A stretch of 64,000 nucleotides of DNA, from assembly GCA_000697055.1 (NCBI GenBank), contig JNDT01002027.1, positions 1 to 64,000 of the forward strand, read 5' to 3'. This document shows positions 1 through 12,546 of the stretch, in pieces. The DNA is from Saksenaea vasiformis B4078 (lineage: Eukaryota; Mucoromycota; Mucoromycetes; Mucorales; Saksenaeaceae). The translations under genes were made by a program, and so were the position numbers. Position 1 is the first letter of the stretch. Each line of letters starts with the position of its first letter. The notes beneath the pieces are model-generated. The model was given only the letters and a program-made list of their open reading frames with translations, had not been told where the DNA came from and did not search any database.

Positions 1-1913
1 TAAACGTCAATATTGCTTAGGTGACGACAGGCAGATTCTGCATCTTAGCAGTGAATGCCCCAATAGACGTCGACCAGGTATGGTCTAGTCCAGCTTGTGT
101 ACGTCTTTCTCTAACACAGAACAGCTCGCAATGATTACAGAAATATTGTCTACCCTATCCGGCTGTGCCCTCAGTGCGCGTATGGTAGACAAGGAACCAG
201 AACATCTCTAGTAAGTTGTGCCGGTAGACGTAACACAAGGATTTCTAACTATTTGATTAGTTTTGGAATAGAGATGTTAATGCCGAACGGAACATTCGTG
301 ATGTCTTTGTTCGCTACATCGAATCTGGATGCCAATTGACATCTCGCCCGGCAGCACTGTCCAGCACAGTTCGGCAGTAAGGAACTGCTCACTCGTCACT
401 TTGTATGACAGGTGAGGACGAGGTCTAATTTCCGCAAATGATCTAACGATCGGAGATTTCAGGGCTACAGGCATGGTCACATAGCCCCTCCGCAGATTAA
501 AGCAGCGGTTGGAACCAATAGAATCACAATGAGGTCTTTGAAAAGAAGATAAATGTATTACCGAAAGCTGGCTAACAGATGTACAAAATACTGTGAGGAA
601 ATTCGCCAAAAGCTCTATAGAGAACAAATATTACGGTTGATATTAGACGAATAGCTCAAACAAGCCCGGACAAAGGGTACAACATGAAAAGGTACCAAAA
701 GAGAAGAGATAAAACATCCTAGACGGAGCAGTAACAGTTAAAGGGTTATCCAACAGGTGATATGATCTCTTTGCGGGTTAACAGCCCTTGGCTTGTTTCT
801 ATAGCATTGAAGGTCTACCCATGCCATGAACAAAGAGTACTATTTCAGACTTGAGGCAGTACAACGGTGGGGATGTGTAGTGGTGATGGCGAACCAGCGC
901 AACGCAAGCAGAACATCTCGTTAGCATTTGAAACCATGAAACCGCAGAAAAAGACCACAGGACCAGCAATAGACGAGTCAGGAGGTGTAAAAAAGCTGGT
1001 TTTATGTGGATCCAGGCTATAGCAGTTCTACAACGGTTGTAGTGCGATGAACAGGGGGCGTTAGCCCTTCCAAAGGCATTGTTTTGGAAGGAATTTCTAT
1101 GATTGTATCTGCTGATGGAAATATCACTTATCCCGTTCAGCTTCTGGCACACGAGCACATGCACAGCCAATAAAACTTTGTCCGTCAATAGACCTCAATT
1201 CGACTCGTGCATATTCTGTGAAAGGCAATTCACCGAGTATGATACATTGACGCCACTACGTGTCGGATATTCAACTGTGGTGTAACTAGCTCGTTGGTAT
1301 CTCCTCTTTTAGAAGATCCCTGAAACGTTAAAAGAACCGCTGCTCTGATGCACGATATTGTGGAGTATCAATAATCAGACGATCAAGTGTAGAAGTATGT
1401 TAGAGTTGATACTACTCTGCAAACGGGATCAAGAACTGTGTCACAAGGTCACTGACCCATTGACCGAACTGACGGAATTAATGCTGAGTATACAAATGAC
1501 CGTCAATGTATGACAAAGAAGTCCAGACAAAAACACATGGTACAAGAGATGGATCTTGGCAAGTGCACAACCCAGGGAAACTAACCGGGGTTCCGGAAAC
1601 GTTCCTGAACTTATGTTATCACTTAAATCATGAGTACGAAACTTTGTTCTTGCATGTCACCTTGCACCGCGATCCAACTGCTTAATCTTTTAGTTTCCTC
1701 TACGTTGTCAATTACAGTTCATCGGCATATCAATTGATATAGGTTCTTGAACTATAGGGATAAAAATAGGCACTTACTGCGCAGGTTTTCCAAGACATCG
1801 AATAATAAACTCAAAGCTGATTAGGCGGTGGCGATTTATCTTGGCAATGTCCTACGTAGGTTTAATATAAAACTAGACGGTGCCATCGGCTTCCTCTGAA
1901 TTTTCAAAGCAAA
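1..1913. other. gene-poor leading region
   Basis: Only short open frames without family motifs, consistent start context or splice partners are seen on either strand. The final part is the promoter side of the first CotH gene. I see no gene here that I can support. Confidence 0.5.
1864..1873 (+). promoter_or_regulatory. TATA-like box of CotH gene 1
   Basis: An A/T-rich TATA-like stretch (aatataaaac) lies about 45 bp before the ATG at 1914. The second CotH gene has a TATA-like box at the same distance from its start, which supports the reading. Confidence 0.4.
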
Positions 1914-3826
1914 ATGGTCCTTCGCTCAGTTCTGGGTACGTTTTCATCAGATCACAATAATTCACGCATAATAACACATTCCGTAATCTTAGTCGCGGGA
2001 CTTTTCACGTTAGTTACTGCTCGAAATATCACGTATAATGTCATCACGTCAGTCGGAGGAAAACAAACAGTGGCAGTTGTCATCGACAATGTTCCGTTCC
2101 CTTTAAAGCCATCACCTGACTGTGCGGTCTTGTTCCAGGGCGAAGCTCCCAGAGCTGCCAAAAGCTACAATTATGCTAAATTTGACGGCAATCAGATGAT
2201 CGAACAGGAAGCGTTTTTGCGTTCTGCTCTTCAGCAAAACACTCCTAATCAATTCTACAATCGCACATGGAACGATATCAAGCCAGCTCAGCTCCCAACC
2301 GTGCTTCCACCTATGGCATCTGTAGATCGCATCAAGTCTAACCTCCATCGACACAACGAGATTGTGACATTGCACTTCAAAGCTAATCAAACCGAGATGG
2401 ATCAAATGGAGAGAAATGCAACCCAAAGTCTAGATAAGGTTATGACGACGATGACATATATCACGTAAGTTGAAGTCATGCAATACCTGATTATTTATGC
2501 TAACCACCAAATAGATCGGAGGAAACGCAACAATTTTCTGACGTAGAGATCAAACTTGCCGGAAACAGTGCGAGAGTGTTCTCCAAGCTTACGTATAATA
2601 TCAAGATCCCGAAGAAGCAATCGATTGGTGGTTTCCGCAGATTGAAATTACGCTCTTTGGCTACCGACCCATCTTATGTACGAGAGAAAGTTGTGTACGA
2701 CGTTATGAAGTCTGCAGGTGTTGCTACCACCGATTTCTCCTTTGCAAGGTAAATTTTGCTTGGTGAAAAGCAACATACATATCTAATCGGTCTGCAGAGT
2801 ATTTGTCAACGATAAGCCTTATGGCCTGTTCGGTCTCATCGAGACATTTAAGAATCCGTGGTTAAAGAATGAGTTTGGCGGAGGAAAAAAAGGATTTGAA
2901 CAAGGCATCCTGTACCAAGGCCTTTCTCACTCATCAGGCGGCAACTTCAGCGCGGATCTCGGATTCCGCGGAGACAACGAGACACTCTATGCTGATAACT
3001 CTTACAAAATCAAAGAAGATCCTGATAAAGGCCAGAAGATAGATTATACTCGCCTAATGGAATTTACGAGATTCCTTGCTAATGCTCCCACAACCGAGTC
3101 AGCAGCCGTTAAAGAATGGGGCAAGCACATCGATTTAGAGAGCTTGGTGAGAAAGTAAGTAAAAATTGGAACGATACACCCACGAAAAGGAGGCTTACCA
3201 CTTTTTTTTTAATTAGTATGGCACTTGAAATATTACTTGGATTTGGCGATGGGTATATTTCCAACATCAACAACTATTACCTCTATGACAGTTTAAAAGA
3301 TCAACGGTTCATCTACATTCCTTCAGACGTCGACTTTTCGATGGGATCTACGCTTACAAGGTTATCTGAAATGTGGACTGGTGACTATCATCAATTCCCT
3401 GGCATGTCACTCGGCCGGCCACTGTTCCAGAAGATGTTAGAAGTTCCAGGACTAAAGAAACAGTTTGAGGAAATTCTTGTCAAGATCTGCAAGGAGGTCT
3501 TGAATCCCCAGACTATGAATCCGTATATTGATGAAGTTGTCAACATGATTCGCGAAGATGTTTCTTGGGATCAGAGTTTGCCGCGCTCTAATGCTGTCCT
3601 GGAAGCTGTGATTTCACAACTCAAAAGCCTACCTGAAGGTGCCGCCCTATTTCCTCCACCTTTCGACACCAACACGACTCTTGACATGGGACAACGCATG
3701 GTCCTTAACGACGTTACACTTGATACAGCAGTAAATGGACCTACTGGATACGTCTCTCTATCTGGTGTTAAAGAATGGGTCGCTCGACAGAGCGAAGCGA
3801 CACTGAAATATCTCAATGCTGTGTAG
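1914..3826 (+). CDS. CotH: CotH family secreted protein (copy 1 of tandem pair)
   Basis: Spore-coat CotH-like protein, 564 residues. Exons 1914-1935, 1993-2464, 2515-2748, 2798-3154 and 3217-3826, all GT-AG and phase-consistent. Intron 1 (57 bp) is a multiple of three, so the frame also stays open unspliced; splicing is preferred because it gives a clean signal peptide and matches the two other CotH genes here. After cleavage near TARN comes the CotH kinase-like fold: a FVNDKPYGLFGLIE block, a DGYISNINNYYLY block and a PSDVDFSMGST block, the last carrying the likely metal-binding aspartates known from bacterial CotH kinases. No hydrophobic C-terminal tail is present, so no GPI anchor is predicted. 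In Mucorales CotH proteins are secreted or surface proteins and some bind host receptors; which role applies here is not known. Its paralogue lies 5.4 kb downstream in the same direction. Confidence 0.9.
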
Positions 3827-4299
3827 AACGTGTAACCTTTGTTGTTATAATTAAAGACTCTTCCTTGATCGTTGATAACAGTTAATTTCATTTTCCAATT
3901 GAATAATTTTACACTCTTGATCACAAGCTTTTGTTCATACTTCATACTCCAGATGCTACTGAAGAGCAATGATCAATACAATTGTTGTATTGCACCTTAT
4001 TCCAAAGATATAGTATCCGGCGGTACCAACCATACTGCATGAACTCCAGGTCTCTCGTACGAGGTTAACTACTTCGTCCTTGCTTCAACTTGCACACTTT
4101 CTTGCCGCGCTGCAAGTAGAAAAATACGTATTCTATCTATGCAATGGGGTTGAAGAAAGTCCACTAAGAAAACTGTGTAATTGTACTTGAGTTTGTAACT
4201 GTTGCGGTATTGGTTGTTCAGATAATGGCTGTGAATTGCACACAGACTCGATTAACTGTGATTTGACTATGGCATCAGGTTTTACTGTGGGATTTTTCC
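3827..4299. other. intergenic
   Basis: 3' flank of CotH copy 1. No supported gene; a MITE-like copy follows. Confidence 0.5.
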
Positions 4300-4453
4300 C
4301 ATCACTTAGCGTCTACTCGAAATTATTTGGCATGATTTCCAGATAAACTCTGAGCTTTGGAGTATGTATTTTTGCGTTCATACGATACTATGATCTTTCT
4401 GGACGCAAATTTTATTCTAGAGTATCGTAAAATGTGTATTTCAATAAACGGTA
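4300..4453. mobile_element. MITE-like repeat, degenerate copy
   Basis: The right part (from about 4400) carries the family end: ggacgcaaattttatt, then a tcgtaaaat box and the terminal ttcaataaac. The left end is too diverged to place. It resembles the better copies at 5129-5338 and 32962-33172. Confidence 0.4.
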
Positions 4454-5128
4454 CGACCCGATGTTGACCCGTACTTATTCTCGAAAACTGTGAAACGTGC
4501 AGGAGCGTTTGATACATCGCGTAGTTTCGCGACCAGCTAATCGCGTATCCAATCTCTCGACCATCTGATGACAAGTTGAGCAGATGTCATCATTGGTTGT
4601 CGGTTGTTGGGACATTTCTTGTGAAGAAGGATAAGACCGTATGATTTTCGACCTGATGGCTATGCACATTTGATACAAAATTGGTTCAAATGGCACAGGG
4701 TTCCTTGTATATGTTGCATACAGCCGGCGATATTCTTTTCACGAACAGATGGTCAAGGATTACTCCACGGTTAAGAATTAGACCTTCGATTGAAATTGCC
4801 ACGTAATATTTGGATTTCCAACCTTTTTAGAAGCTGGCATCTGTACTACTGTGCTTACTGCGGGGTTAATTTAGCCTTTCAGTATACATCGATTGTGTAC
4901 GCAAGTCAAGTTTGCGATACGGGCAGATTGGAAGTGCACCATATACGTGAATCTTCACGCATTGCACTGGTGTGAGGAAAGTTCCTCCACTAATTCTCGT
5001 TGAAGGAGAAGATCCAAAAAATGTGGTACAACCTCCAAAACCATGCGGTCTCACAGAGTTGTACCACGGCTTCCGAGTCCTCTCCGATGTTTGTCTACTT
5101 CACCATGCAAAGTTCTTTCGGAGCTAAC

Positions 5129-5338
5129 ATACTGTTTATTGAATCATTTTTTACGCTACACTAAATAAATCTTGCGTCCCTGAAGAGCCAAGTTTGCGCT
5201 AAAGAAGAATTGAATATGCGGTCGTTAGTACGTCAATTTTACTCAGAATATTAATCAACTTGCGTGAATTCGGTCTCTCCAGCGGCCGCAAAATTTATTC
5301 GAGCAGCATAAAAAATAATTCATGGTTAATAAATGGAA
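5129..5338. mobile_element. MITE with terminal inverted repeats
   Basis: About 210 bp, non-coding. The left end (tttattgaatca, then ttttttacgctac and aaatcttgcgtcc) is mirrored by the right end (ggccgcaaaatttatt, then agcagcataaaaaat and ttaataaa). The two ends can be told apart (atactg side and ttcca side), and the copy at 32962-33172 carries the same pair in the opposite orientation. No clear target-site duplication. Confidence 0.7.
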
Positions 5339-5764
5339 TAATACTTGGATGTCCTTTCACTTACCCCCGAAGCGTATGGCCGTTCTACGTACGGCGGCCT
5401 GCCCCGCACCTGAGCGGTGGGGGCGGCGAGATGGCGGGGGGAACCCAGTGGCGTTAAGAGCGGCCACGTTTTGAACGGTCTGTAGAGGACTTGGAGCGAT
5501 GCAACGTCTGGCGATCTATTGCGGAAAATGAGCGATCCTGAGTGTGTGACAACATTTGCTTACTTGAGTGAAGGGCGAGAAGCATCAACACAGCCAAGAC
5601 GGTGCGGGACAGCGGTCATGCAGCCTAAACAGGATACAGAAAAATATGAGTAGTCCTGGATATGTAAATAAAAAGTTGACATCCGTACCGGGGATGTTAA
5701 AAAGAACAGAGCCAAAGAAAAAAAAAAGGAAAAGAAGTGCTCGCTTTAAGTTGCATCACTTTCC

Positions 5765-6110
5765 GTTATCTGAGACATCCTTTTTGTGTGAGATGAAAGG
5801 AATCTATCTTCAACACATCTTTTGCATGAGATGACGGAATCCTGTTTCTGACACCGTTTGTATGAGTCAAAAGAATCCGATCACTGATTTATCCTGTGCA
5901 TGAGACGATGGTACTCTATCACCGTGTGAGATAAAAACACCGTACCTTTCACACACCCTTTGCATGAAATAACAAGAAGCCGATCACTGATTCATCCTTT
6001 GCATGAGACCATGATACCCTATCTTTATCACGCCATTTGCACGAGACGATGAATCCCTGTTTCTGACACATCCTTTGCGTTAGATAATGGGAAGCCATCA
6101 ATGACACAAA
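5765..6110. repeat. degenerate ~40-bp tandem repeat array
   Basis: About eight to nine imperfect units built round the core tttgcatgagacgatg followed by an aatcc block and a tgtttctgacacatcc block. Units vary from roughly 35 to 45 bp and have lost exact identity. No open frame runs through it, so it looks like an old satellite or minisatellite. Confidence 0.65.
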
Positions 6111-6957
6111 CGTAACATGGAAGAGTATGACACGCAAATCATGGCGTCCGATGAACGTAAAGATACGCACGGCGGACGTCCAGAATTTTCATAGATATGA
6201 GATTGTTTTCCGAATCAAAAGATAACGAATAAATATGCAACGTCTGAGCGGCCGCCAATGTTCTAAGAAATATGATTGATTGAAATGATCGCTGCTGTAC
6301 GATAGCACAAACGCTTCTAAATGGATGCACTCATTTTATTTAGAAGGAGTCGTTTGAAAGAAATGACGTGTGATGTGCGAACACGCAGCATTTGCTAAAC
6401 TTTCAGACGTTCCGATGAGACACGACCATCCTCCTAAGCATCCATATTCCAAATGTCATAGGTGCTGCCAAGCCAACCTCAAGCTCGGATTCAAGACCTC
6501 TGCGAGGGGAAAACGATAAATTTCTCTATGTATATGTAATCCCATCTTGCTGCAAGCCGTCATGGTATGCAGGCCATTGTATCCTTTGTTAAGCGTTCGA
6601 TATTCATTGATGCTTGTTAAAAAATGTATTAATCTTTATGTCTCCATTTCTAAAATCAAGTCAAGTACTTTTGTTTCCGTTTTCGAAACAGTTTCCATGG
6701 CACACTACGGGAAAAGGTCTTGAGAAAATCTTAAGAAAATCTTGCAAAGATATCAGACCAACAACCTTGAAAAAATCTCTGGTTTTGAAGGGTTGTTGCA
6801 ATTTTCCAATATCCTTTTTAAAGATCTTGTCAAGATTTTGTCAGGATTACTGCAAGCACTAGCCCAATTTTCTACTTCTATTGCCTCCTCGCGCCTATTA
6901 CTTCACTTCTCCGTTTAGCTAAACAATCAATACCAATTTGATGTCTTATTCTAGTAT
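6111..6957. other. intergenic
   Basis: No supported gene. A weak internal repetition of a cttgaaaaaatct / cttgagaaaatctt type motif occurs at about 6715-6840. Confidence 0.4.
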
Positions 6958-7542
6958 TTATTGTTTCTTTTTACCAGAAATGACACTACTTTTACCTCTC
7001 TTTTGAAGGTCTCTAGTCTTGCTAGGGGGAACTTTGCGCTTACATTTGGAACCTTTGGCAGCGACCTCTTCATCGACATCTTCGCTGCTGGCTTCTGTAT
7101 CGTCTTCCGCACTTTGATCTACCTCGTCACTCTCATCTTCAGTAGCATTAGTCGCTTCATTTTCCTCTTGTTCTTCTCCTTCACCGCTACATCTCTGTTA
7201 ATACAGTTGGATATATTCGTTATCAATACCTTTGAAATCTGTTACTCATCTCTGGAGCACCATGATCACCCTCAAGGCCAAAGTTGAAACTCCAGGCATT
7301 GTTATTGTCTTCGTCGACTACAGCTTTGTAAAAGTTCATGTTACTAACGTGCCATATCACTGCAGGATCCGCTTGAAAGAAGTGGGGTCGATTGGCGAAT
7401 TGGAAGTGAAGGAAATGCAGTCTTTTAAAGTCTTGGAACAGTCGTTCCAGCCTATCTGGCCGCACATTTAGTGGGACATCGATTCTTAAGGGAAGAACAC
7501 AACGATATCGTTTTCAGCTTGACAACTATGCGGATTTGACAT
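6958..7542 (-). pseudogene. acidic nuclear-type protein, probably broken
   Basis: Unrecognised. From an ATG at 7542 the frame begins MSNPHSCQAENDIVVFF and hits a stop; one base away the frame continues as LRIDVPLNVRPDRLERLFQD and stays open to about 7230. A short 37-bp GT-AG gap (7193-7229), too short for a usual intron here, would join it to a C-terminal block very rich in Glu/Asp and Ser (7192 down) that ends in a basic, nuclear-localisation-like tail (KCKRKVPPSK, GKKKQ). The composition is clearly coding, but the frameshift near 7488 and the odd gap suggest decay, or a sequence error in a C run. No function is inferred. Confidence 0.45.
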
Positions 7543-9140
7543 GATATTCGTTCAAAATGACATACCATTTTCTGCATATAATTGACCGTATTCCTTTCAT
7601 CAGATAAGTGGCCAAAATAATTGCATGACTTTTTCTTCCGCCTGCTTGTTTTTTTTCGAAGACGCATCAGACACTAAGATCTATGTCAATTGAATATCGA
7701 GAAACCCATTTTCTTTTTCCTCACATGGTGAACGCTAAACCTATCTTTTTCCTGAACTCTGCGCATGTTCTCCTCTCTGGTCTCTTACACTAACTATAGA
7801 CGCGGGCGCTTGATAATTACCTAACCGATGTCTGCTAAGGCCTGGGAATGTTGATTGGGAAGAGCTAAGAAATAGCTTGGTTACCATAACCATTTCTAAG
7901 CTCTATCATTTCATCAGCATGTTTATTGAGGGCCCAATTTAGCTTTCAGCACCTATCGTATCCATGTATAAGATGCATGGACATATCCTGCAAAATATGA
8001 TTGGCAGTCACAAAGGCGTATTGGACCCTGGGAAGATTTATCCTGACATATGCTTATCTGAAGTAGGTACAATGATTATAATTCCCTTGCCGCACGGTCG
8101 TGGGTAAAGGAGTGAAGAGGGGTACCCCTTAAGATCATGACAGAATGTCCTTGTGGCTCGGATTGCAGATCACTCATTTCGATTAGCTGCGTACCATGTT
8201 CTATTTATGGATGGAGCGTCAATGTGTATAGCATCGGCAGTATGGAAAACTCGAACAAATGGTGGTACTGTTACGCCTTACGGAATATCAGCACAAGACT
8301 ATCGATCTGCTGTAGATCCATCTCTAGAGCCGGCAGAAAATGAACAATGCCTTTTGGACATAGAAAGCTTCTGTGGAGAAATAAGCAAACCTTTCGGCAC
8401 CACACATCACATATTTTTTTGAAAAAAATGAAGATCTTCGCTGCGTTATCCATGCTGAGATAGTCCGTCTTTGACCAAACAATGCCGTCACACGCAACGA
8501 TGTAACTTGGATATCATCTGATAAACAGCCTCTTTTCACTCATTCACGATCCGAAAAGAAGCTGAAGCTCCTTGTAATAAAAAGTTGTTTGATTCTTCGG
8601 AACGTACGGGGTTAACATGAATTTCTCATATCCGTTAACACCTGTAATATATATATATCCCTTTCAACAACTTGTCCTCAGGTTTTAAATATGGGTTTGC
8701 AATATAGTCATTATTTTGAAGAGTAATGCTGAGCATTGTTTGCTGCAGCCCCACTTTTTCGTAACTTCCACGTATTTGCCAATCTACTGACGAGTAGAAT
8801 TTTCTGCACTGATAAGAATGGCATGTCTTTTGTTTGTTAGTATTTGGAACCACACGTGCAAATATCATTATTTATTCTAATAGCCCAATAGAAACGCTGC
8901 CCAGGTTTACAGGTAATCTGTGCTGCACTTCTTTCTTGCATCTTTTTATTTGACCCAATCTTCGTGGCGAAGCACAGCAAGCGGCTACCACTTTGTTCAA
9001 TCTGAAATTCGCAAAACGAATATAATCCATTTAACTCTATTTGTCCATGTTTCTGAGTAACAGTGACCTTACCATTCAAGGGGTATAGTTCGAGGACACA
9101 GGGCAAGGTTTCTATTGGAGATTCCTCTTGGAGATGGGCG
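7543..9140. other. intergenic with possible relic
   Basis: No supported gene. A frame at 8153-8422 (+) with segments such as FRLAAYHVLFMDG and YGISAQDYRSAVDPSL looks protein-like but lacks a partner exon or family motif; it may be a relic. Confidence 0.35.
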
Positions 9141-9150
9141 CATATAAAAG
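9141..9150 (+). promoter_or_regulatory. TATA box of CotH gene 2
   Basis: catataaaag, 43 bp before the ATG at 9193. Confidence 0.5.
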
Positions 9151-9192
9151 TCTACAGTCAATTTACTCACCTCTTGAACATCACCTTCATTC

Positions 9193-11097
9193 ATGATCTT
9201 TCGTTTGATCTTATGTAAGTTTTGCACCATCAATGAATCTGTATTGAGTATCTTGTACTTTAGTCTTAGTTACAAGTCTTGTGGCATTAGCTGTTGCTCG
9301 AAACGTCACATACAGTGTCATCACCGCGTCATCTGGAAAAAAGCAGACGGTGGCGGTTGTCGTTGACAGTGTCCCTTTCCCTTTAAAGCAATCACCCGAT
9401 TGCGCCGTCTTATTTAGGGGTGAAGCTCCTGAGGCTAGCAAGAGTTATAATTATGCTAAATTCAATGGTGACCAGATGGTTGACCAGGAACCATTTTCGC
9501 GGTCTGCTGTTCACGAAGACACCCCTAATCAGTTCTATAACCGCGAATGGAACACTATGAACACACATCAACTCCCAACTGTGCTTCCACCGATGACATC
9601 CATTAACCGTATCGAATCAGACCTCCATCGAAATAATGAAATTGTGACACTGCATTTCAACGCTAGTCAAGCCGAGATCGACCGTATGCAATATAATGTA
9701 GCCACAAAAGATAAGGTTCTCACTACAATGACATATATTACGTAAGTTTAGCTACATGATACGTCATAACGCTAATTGCCAAACAGGTCAAATGGAACCC
9801 AACAATTCACTGGCGTAGAGATCAAGTTATCTGGGAATACCGCGCGAACATTCTCCAAGCTTTCATACAATATCAACATTCCCAAGAAGAAATCTATTGG
9901 TGGTTTTCGCAAATTAAAGTTACGCTCCTTGGCTACCGATCCATCCTATGTACGAGAGAAAGCTGTATACGATATTATGCGATCGACTGGTGTTGCTTCC
10001 ACTGGATTTTCCTATGCAAGGTACGTTCACTTAGCAAAAAGTAACATCCATGTTTGACCAACTTCTAGAGTGTTCATTAACGATCAGCCTTACGGCCTTT
10101 TTGGTCTTATTGAAAGATATAAGAACCCATGGCTAAGAAACGAGTTTGGTGGAGGCCAAAAAGGCTTTCAGCAAGGCATCCTATATCAAGGCCTTTCTTA
10201 TTCAAAGACTACCAATCTTAGCGCAAATCTCGAGTTCCGTGGGGACAATCAGACGTTATATGCCGATAACTCTTACAGAATCAAGTCCAAGCCGGACAAG
10301 GGCCAGAAGGAAGACTATACTCATTTAATGGAGTTTACAAAATTCCTTGCTAGTGCACCCACCAACGAATCGACAGCTGTTAAAGAATGGGAGAAGCACA
10401 TAGATCTAGAAAGCTTGGTGAGAAAGTAAGTAGCTAACCGGCACTGGCATACCACTGAGAAAGGAACTTAGCCGTTTATGATAGTATGGCGCTTGAAATA
10501 TTACTTGGATTTGCTGATGGATACATTTCCACCATAAACAACTACTACCTGTATGACAGTGTGAAAGACCAACGGTTCATATATATTCCTTCGGACACCG
10601 ACTTATCAATGGGATCCACAGTTACAAAATTATCTGACATGTGGAGCGGGGATTATCATCAATATCCTGGGATGTCATCCAGCCGACCGCTGTTCCAGAA
10701 GATGTTAAAGGTCCCAGAACTAAAGCAACAATTTGAGCAACTCCTTGTCAAGATCTGCAAGGAAGTTCTCAACCCGAAGATTATGAACCCATACATCGAT
10801 GCTCTTGTTAGTATGGTTCGGGAAGACATTTCTTGGGATCAGACTCTGCCACGATCTAATAATGCTCCTGGGGCCAATACGGGATCAGAGCTGAAGGATC
10901 AGGTTGCAGCTGCGGATACGTTTCCTCCGTTCTATGATTTTAACACAGCTATTAATCTGAGATCTCGCCTGGCTTACAACAGCGTCACACTCAATGAAGC
11001 GGTAAATGGCCCTACAGGTTATATTTCTCTATCTGGTGTTAAAGAATGGGTCGCTCGACAGAGTGAATCGACGTTGAGATATTTTAATGCCACATAA
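9193..11097 (+). CDS. CotH: CotH family secreted protein (copy 2 of tandem pair)
   Basis: Paralogue of the gene at 1914, 567 residues. Exons 9193-9214, 9264-9741, 9787-10020, 10069-10425 and 10485-11097. The first exon is only 22 nt (MIFRLIL plus one base); after a 49-bp intron the reading continues FLVTSLVALAVA, giving a classic signal peptide that is missed if the intron is ignored. All four introns fall at the same codons as in copy 1. The same CotH blocks are present: FINDQPYGLFGLIE, DGYISTINNYYLY and PSDTDLSMGST (likely metal-binding Asp). No GPI-type tail. The upstream TATA box and very close exon identity indicate a recent duplication with both copies intact. Expected role: secreted CotH kinase-like or surface protein of spores or hyphae. 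Confidence 0.9.
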
Positions 11098-12546
11098 AAC
11101 GAAAAATACTATTAAACATCTAATTGACATTCTCCATGAGATCATGTTCCTTTTCTTGACTGATAGTTCGGTGTTGACGACTTTTTTCGCTCCAAATTTC
11201 ATGATCGATTATGGCAACCATTTGTCCAACGTCTTGCAGTTCAACCTTTTTAGTCATGCATAATCTCCCACAAGACTGAACTTACATGAATTAGGTTCTT
11301 TTTGACGCAAAATTCGTCTCGACTAACTGAAACATTCGTGATGATAAGTATATCTCTCATTAGTCTGATACATGATCGACTTTAACCGAAGGTATTCCTG
11401 TATGGATGAGGACCTACGCAGCATCGGCGATCGTGGAACGTGGTAGCAAGGGAAAAAGAAATTGTTTCAGATTAACTGCTTTTATGTTGAAATGGGCGAG
11501 CTATTACAGATACTCGGGCCGATCTCGAGAAGTTGACACCATGGGGATGAGTTGGGCTGTACTTCCTCAGGGAGGCTAGCTCCAGCCATAAAAAAAAATC
11601 TCGAGAAGTTTTGCATATAGAAAATAATCTCCCGATTTGAAATAAGGCAAGCCAATGTACAGCGTCTGGTAATTTTGGCTGCCCTGAAGAGACGTGACTG
11701 ATCGAATTGACCATCGCTGTCTGATAATACAAGTATCTGTAAAAGAGGAGCACCTGTTTGATTTGTAGGATATTCCCCGGAAAGAGATGGTGCCTGACAG
11801 GCATTTAAGCAAGATTTGCGCAATCTTTGGACTTCTGGAATACTTCATGCCAGCCAACGCAAGTTACTGTTACTGCACTGGTCGCTGCAGAAAGAGCCTT
11901 TCAGCAGGTGCAGAATCGCATGAGAAACATTATAAATATACGGCCGTTACTGTTTATTGAATTAAGCATTACGTATGTACTGAAGGACCATACTTTCTGT
12001 GGGTATCACACTCACCGACTATATAGGTCGCAGAGAAAAGATGATAGACACAGGAGTATGTCCAATTCAGGTACCAAATCAACGGCAACAATGCAAAAAA
12101 GAGGTTAAAATAGCAGGTCCAAAAGTGATGCCCTTTCTGTAACTGAACAGGGCTTCCATCTTCAGCAGAATTACAGTCATTGCATCTATCTAGCCCAGAG
12201 AAGGAATAGCACAGCGATTTTCGCAGCTGCAAGCGCAGCAAAACGTCACGGAAACGAGCAAGGGTTCTTCCGCGGAGATTCGGACATCTGCGGTAGACAT
12301 ACTGAGCATGTACACTGAAGCTTTTTCTTCGTCGATATTCACATTGATAATGTTATTCCTTTCAATAGTCGGGTGGGAGTTTCTCCAAGTAAAAATCAAG
12401 TAATGCCGCAGGGACGCTGACTAATTTGTTGCGATTGACCATAGCAAACGGGCCTTGATTAGACCGAGAAATTTAGACGCCGCAAAGCGAAAAAATAAAG
12501 AGACCACGGCTCACGGTTCATTTTCACTTCACGTAAAGAAAAAGTC
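11098..12546. other. intergenic, possible relic
   Basis: Three overlapping open frames on the minus strand at 11472-11857 look partly protein-like but shift frame and lack motifs, so they may be a dead gene. The rest is promoter-side DNA of the next gene. Confidence 0.4.

Noticed and set aside
277..1188. Two minus-strand open frames of 116 and 129 codons
   Set aside because: No motif, no splice partner, composition unlike the real genes nearby; treated as chance frames.
5765..6110. CRISPR array
   Set aside because: Repeats are degenerate and contiguous, without unique spacers of constant length; the genome is eukaryotic.
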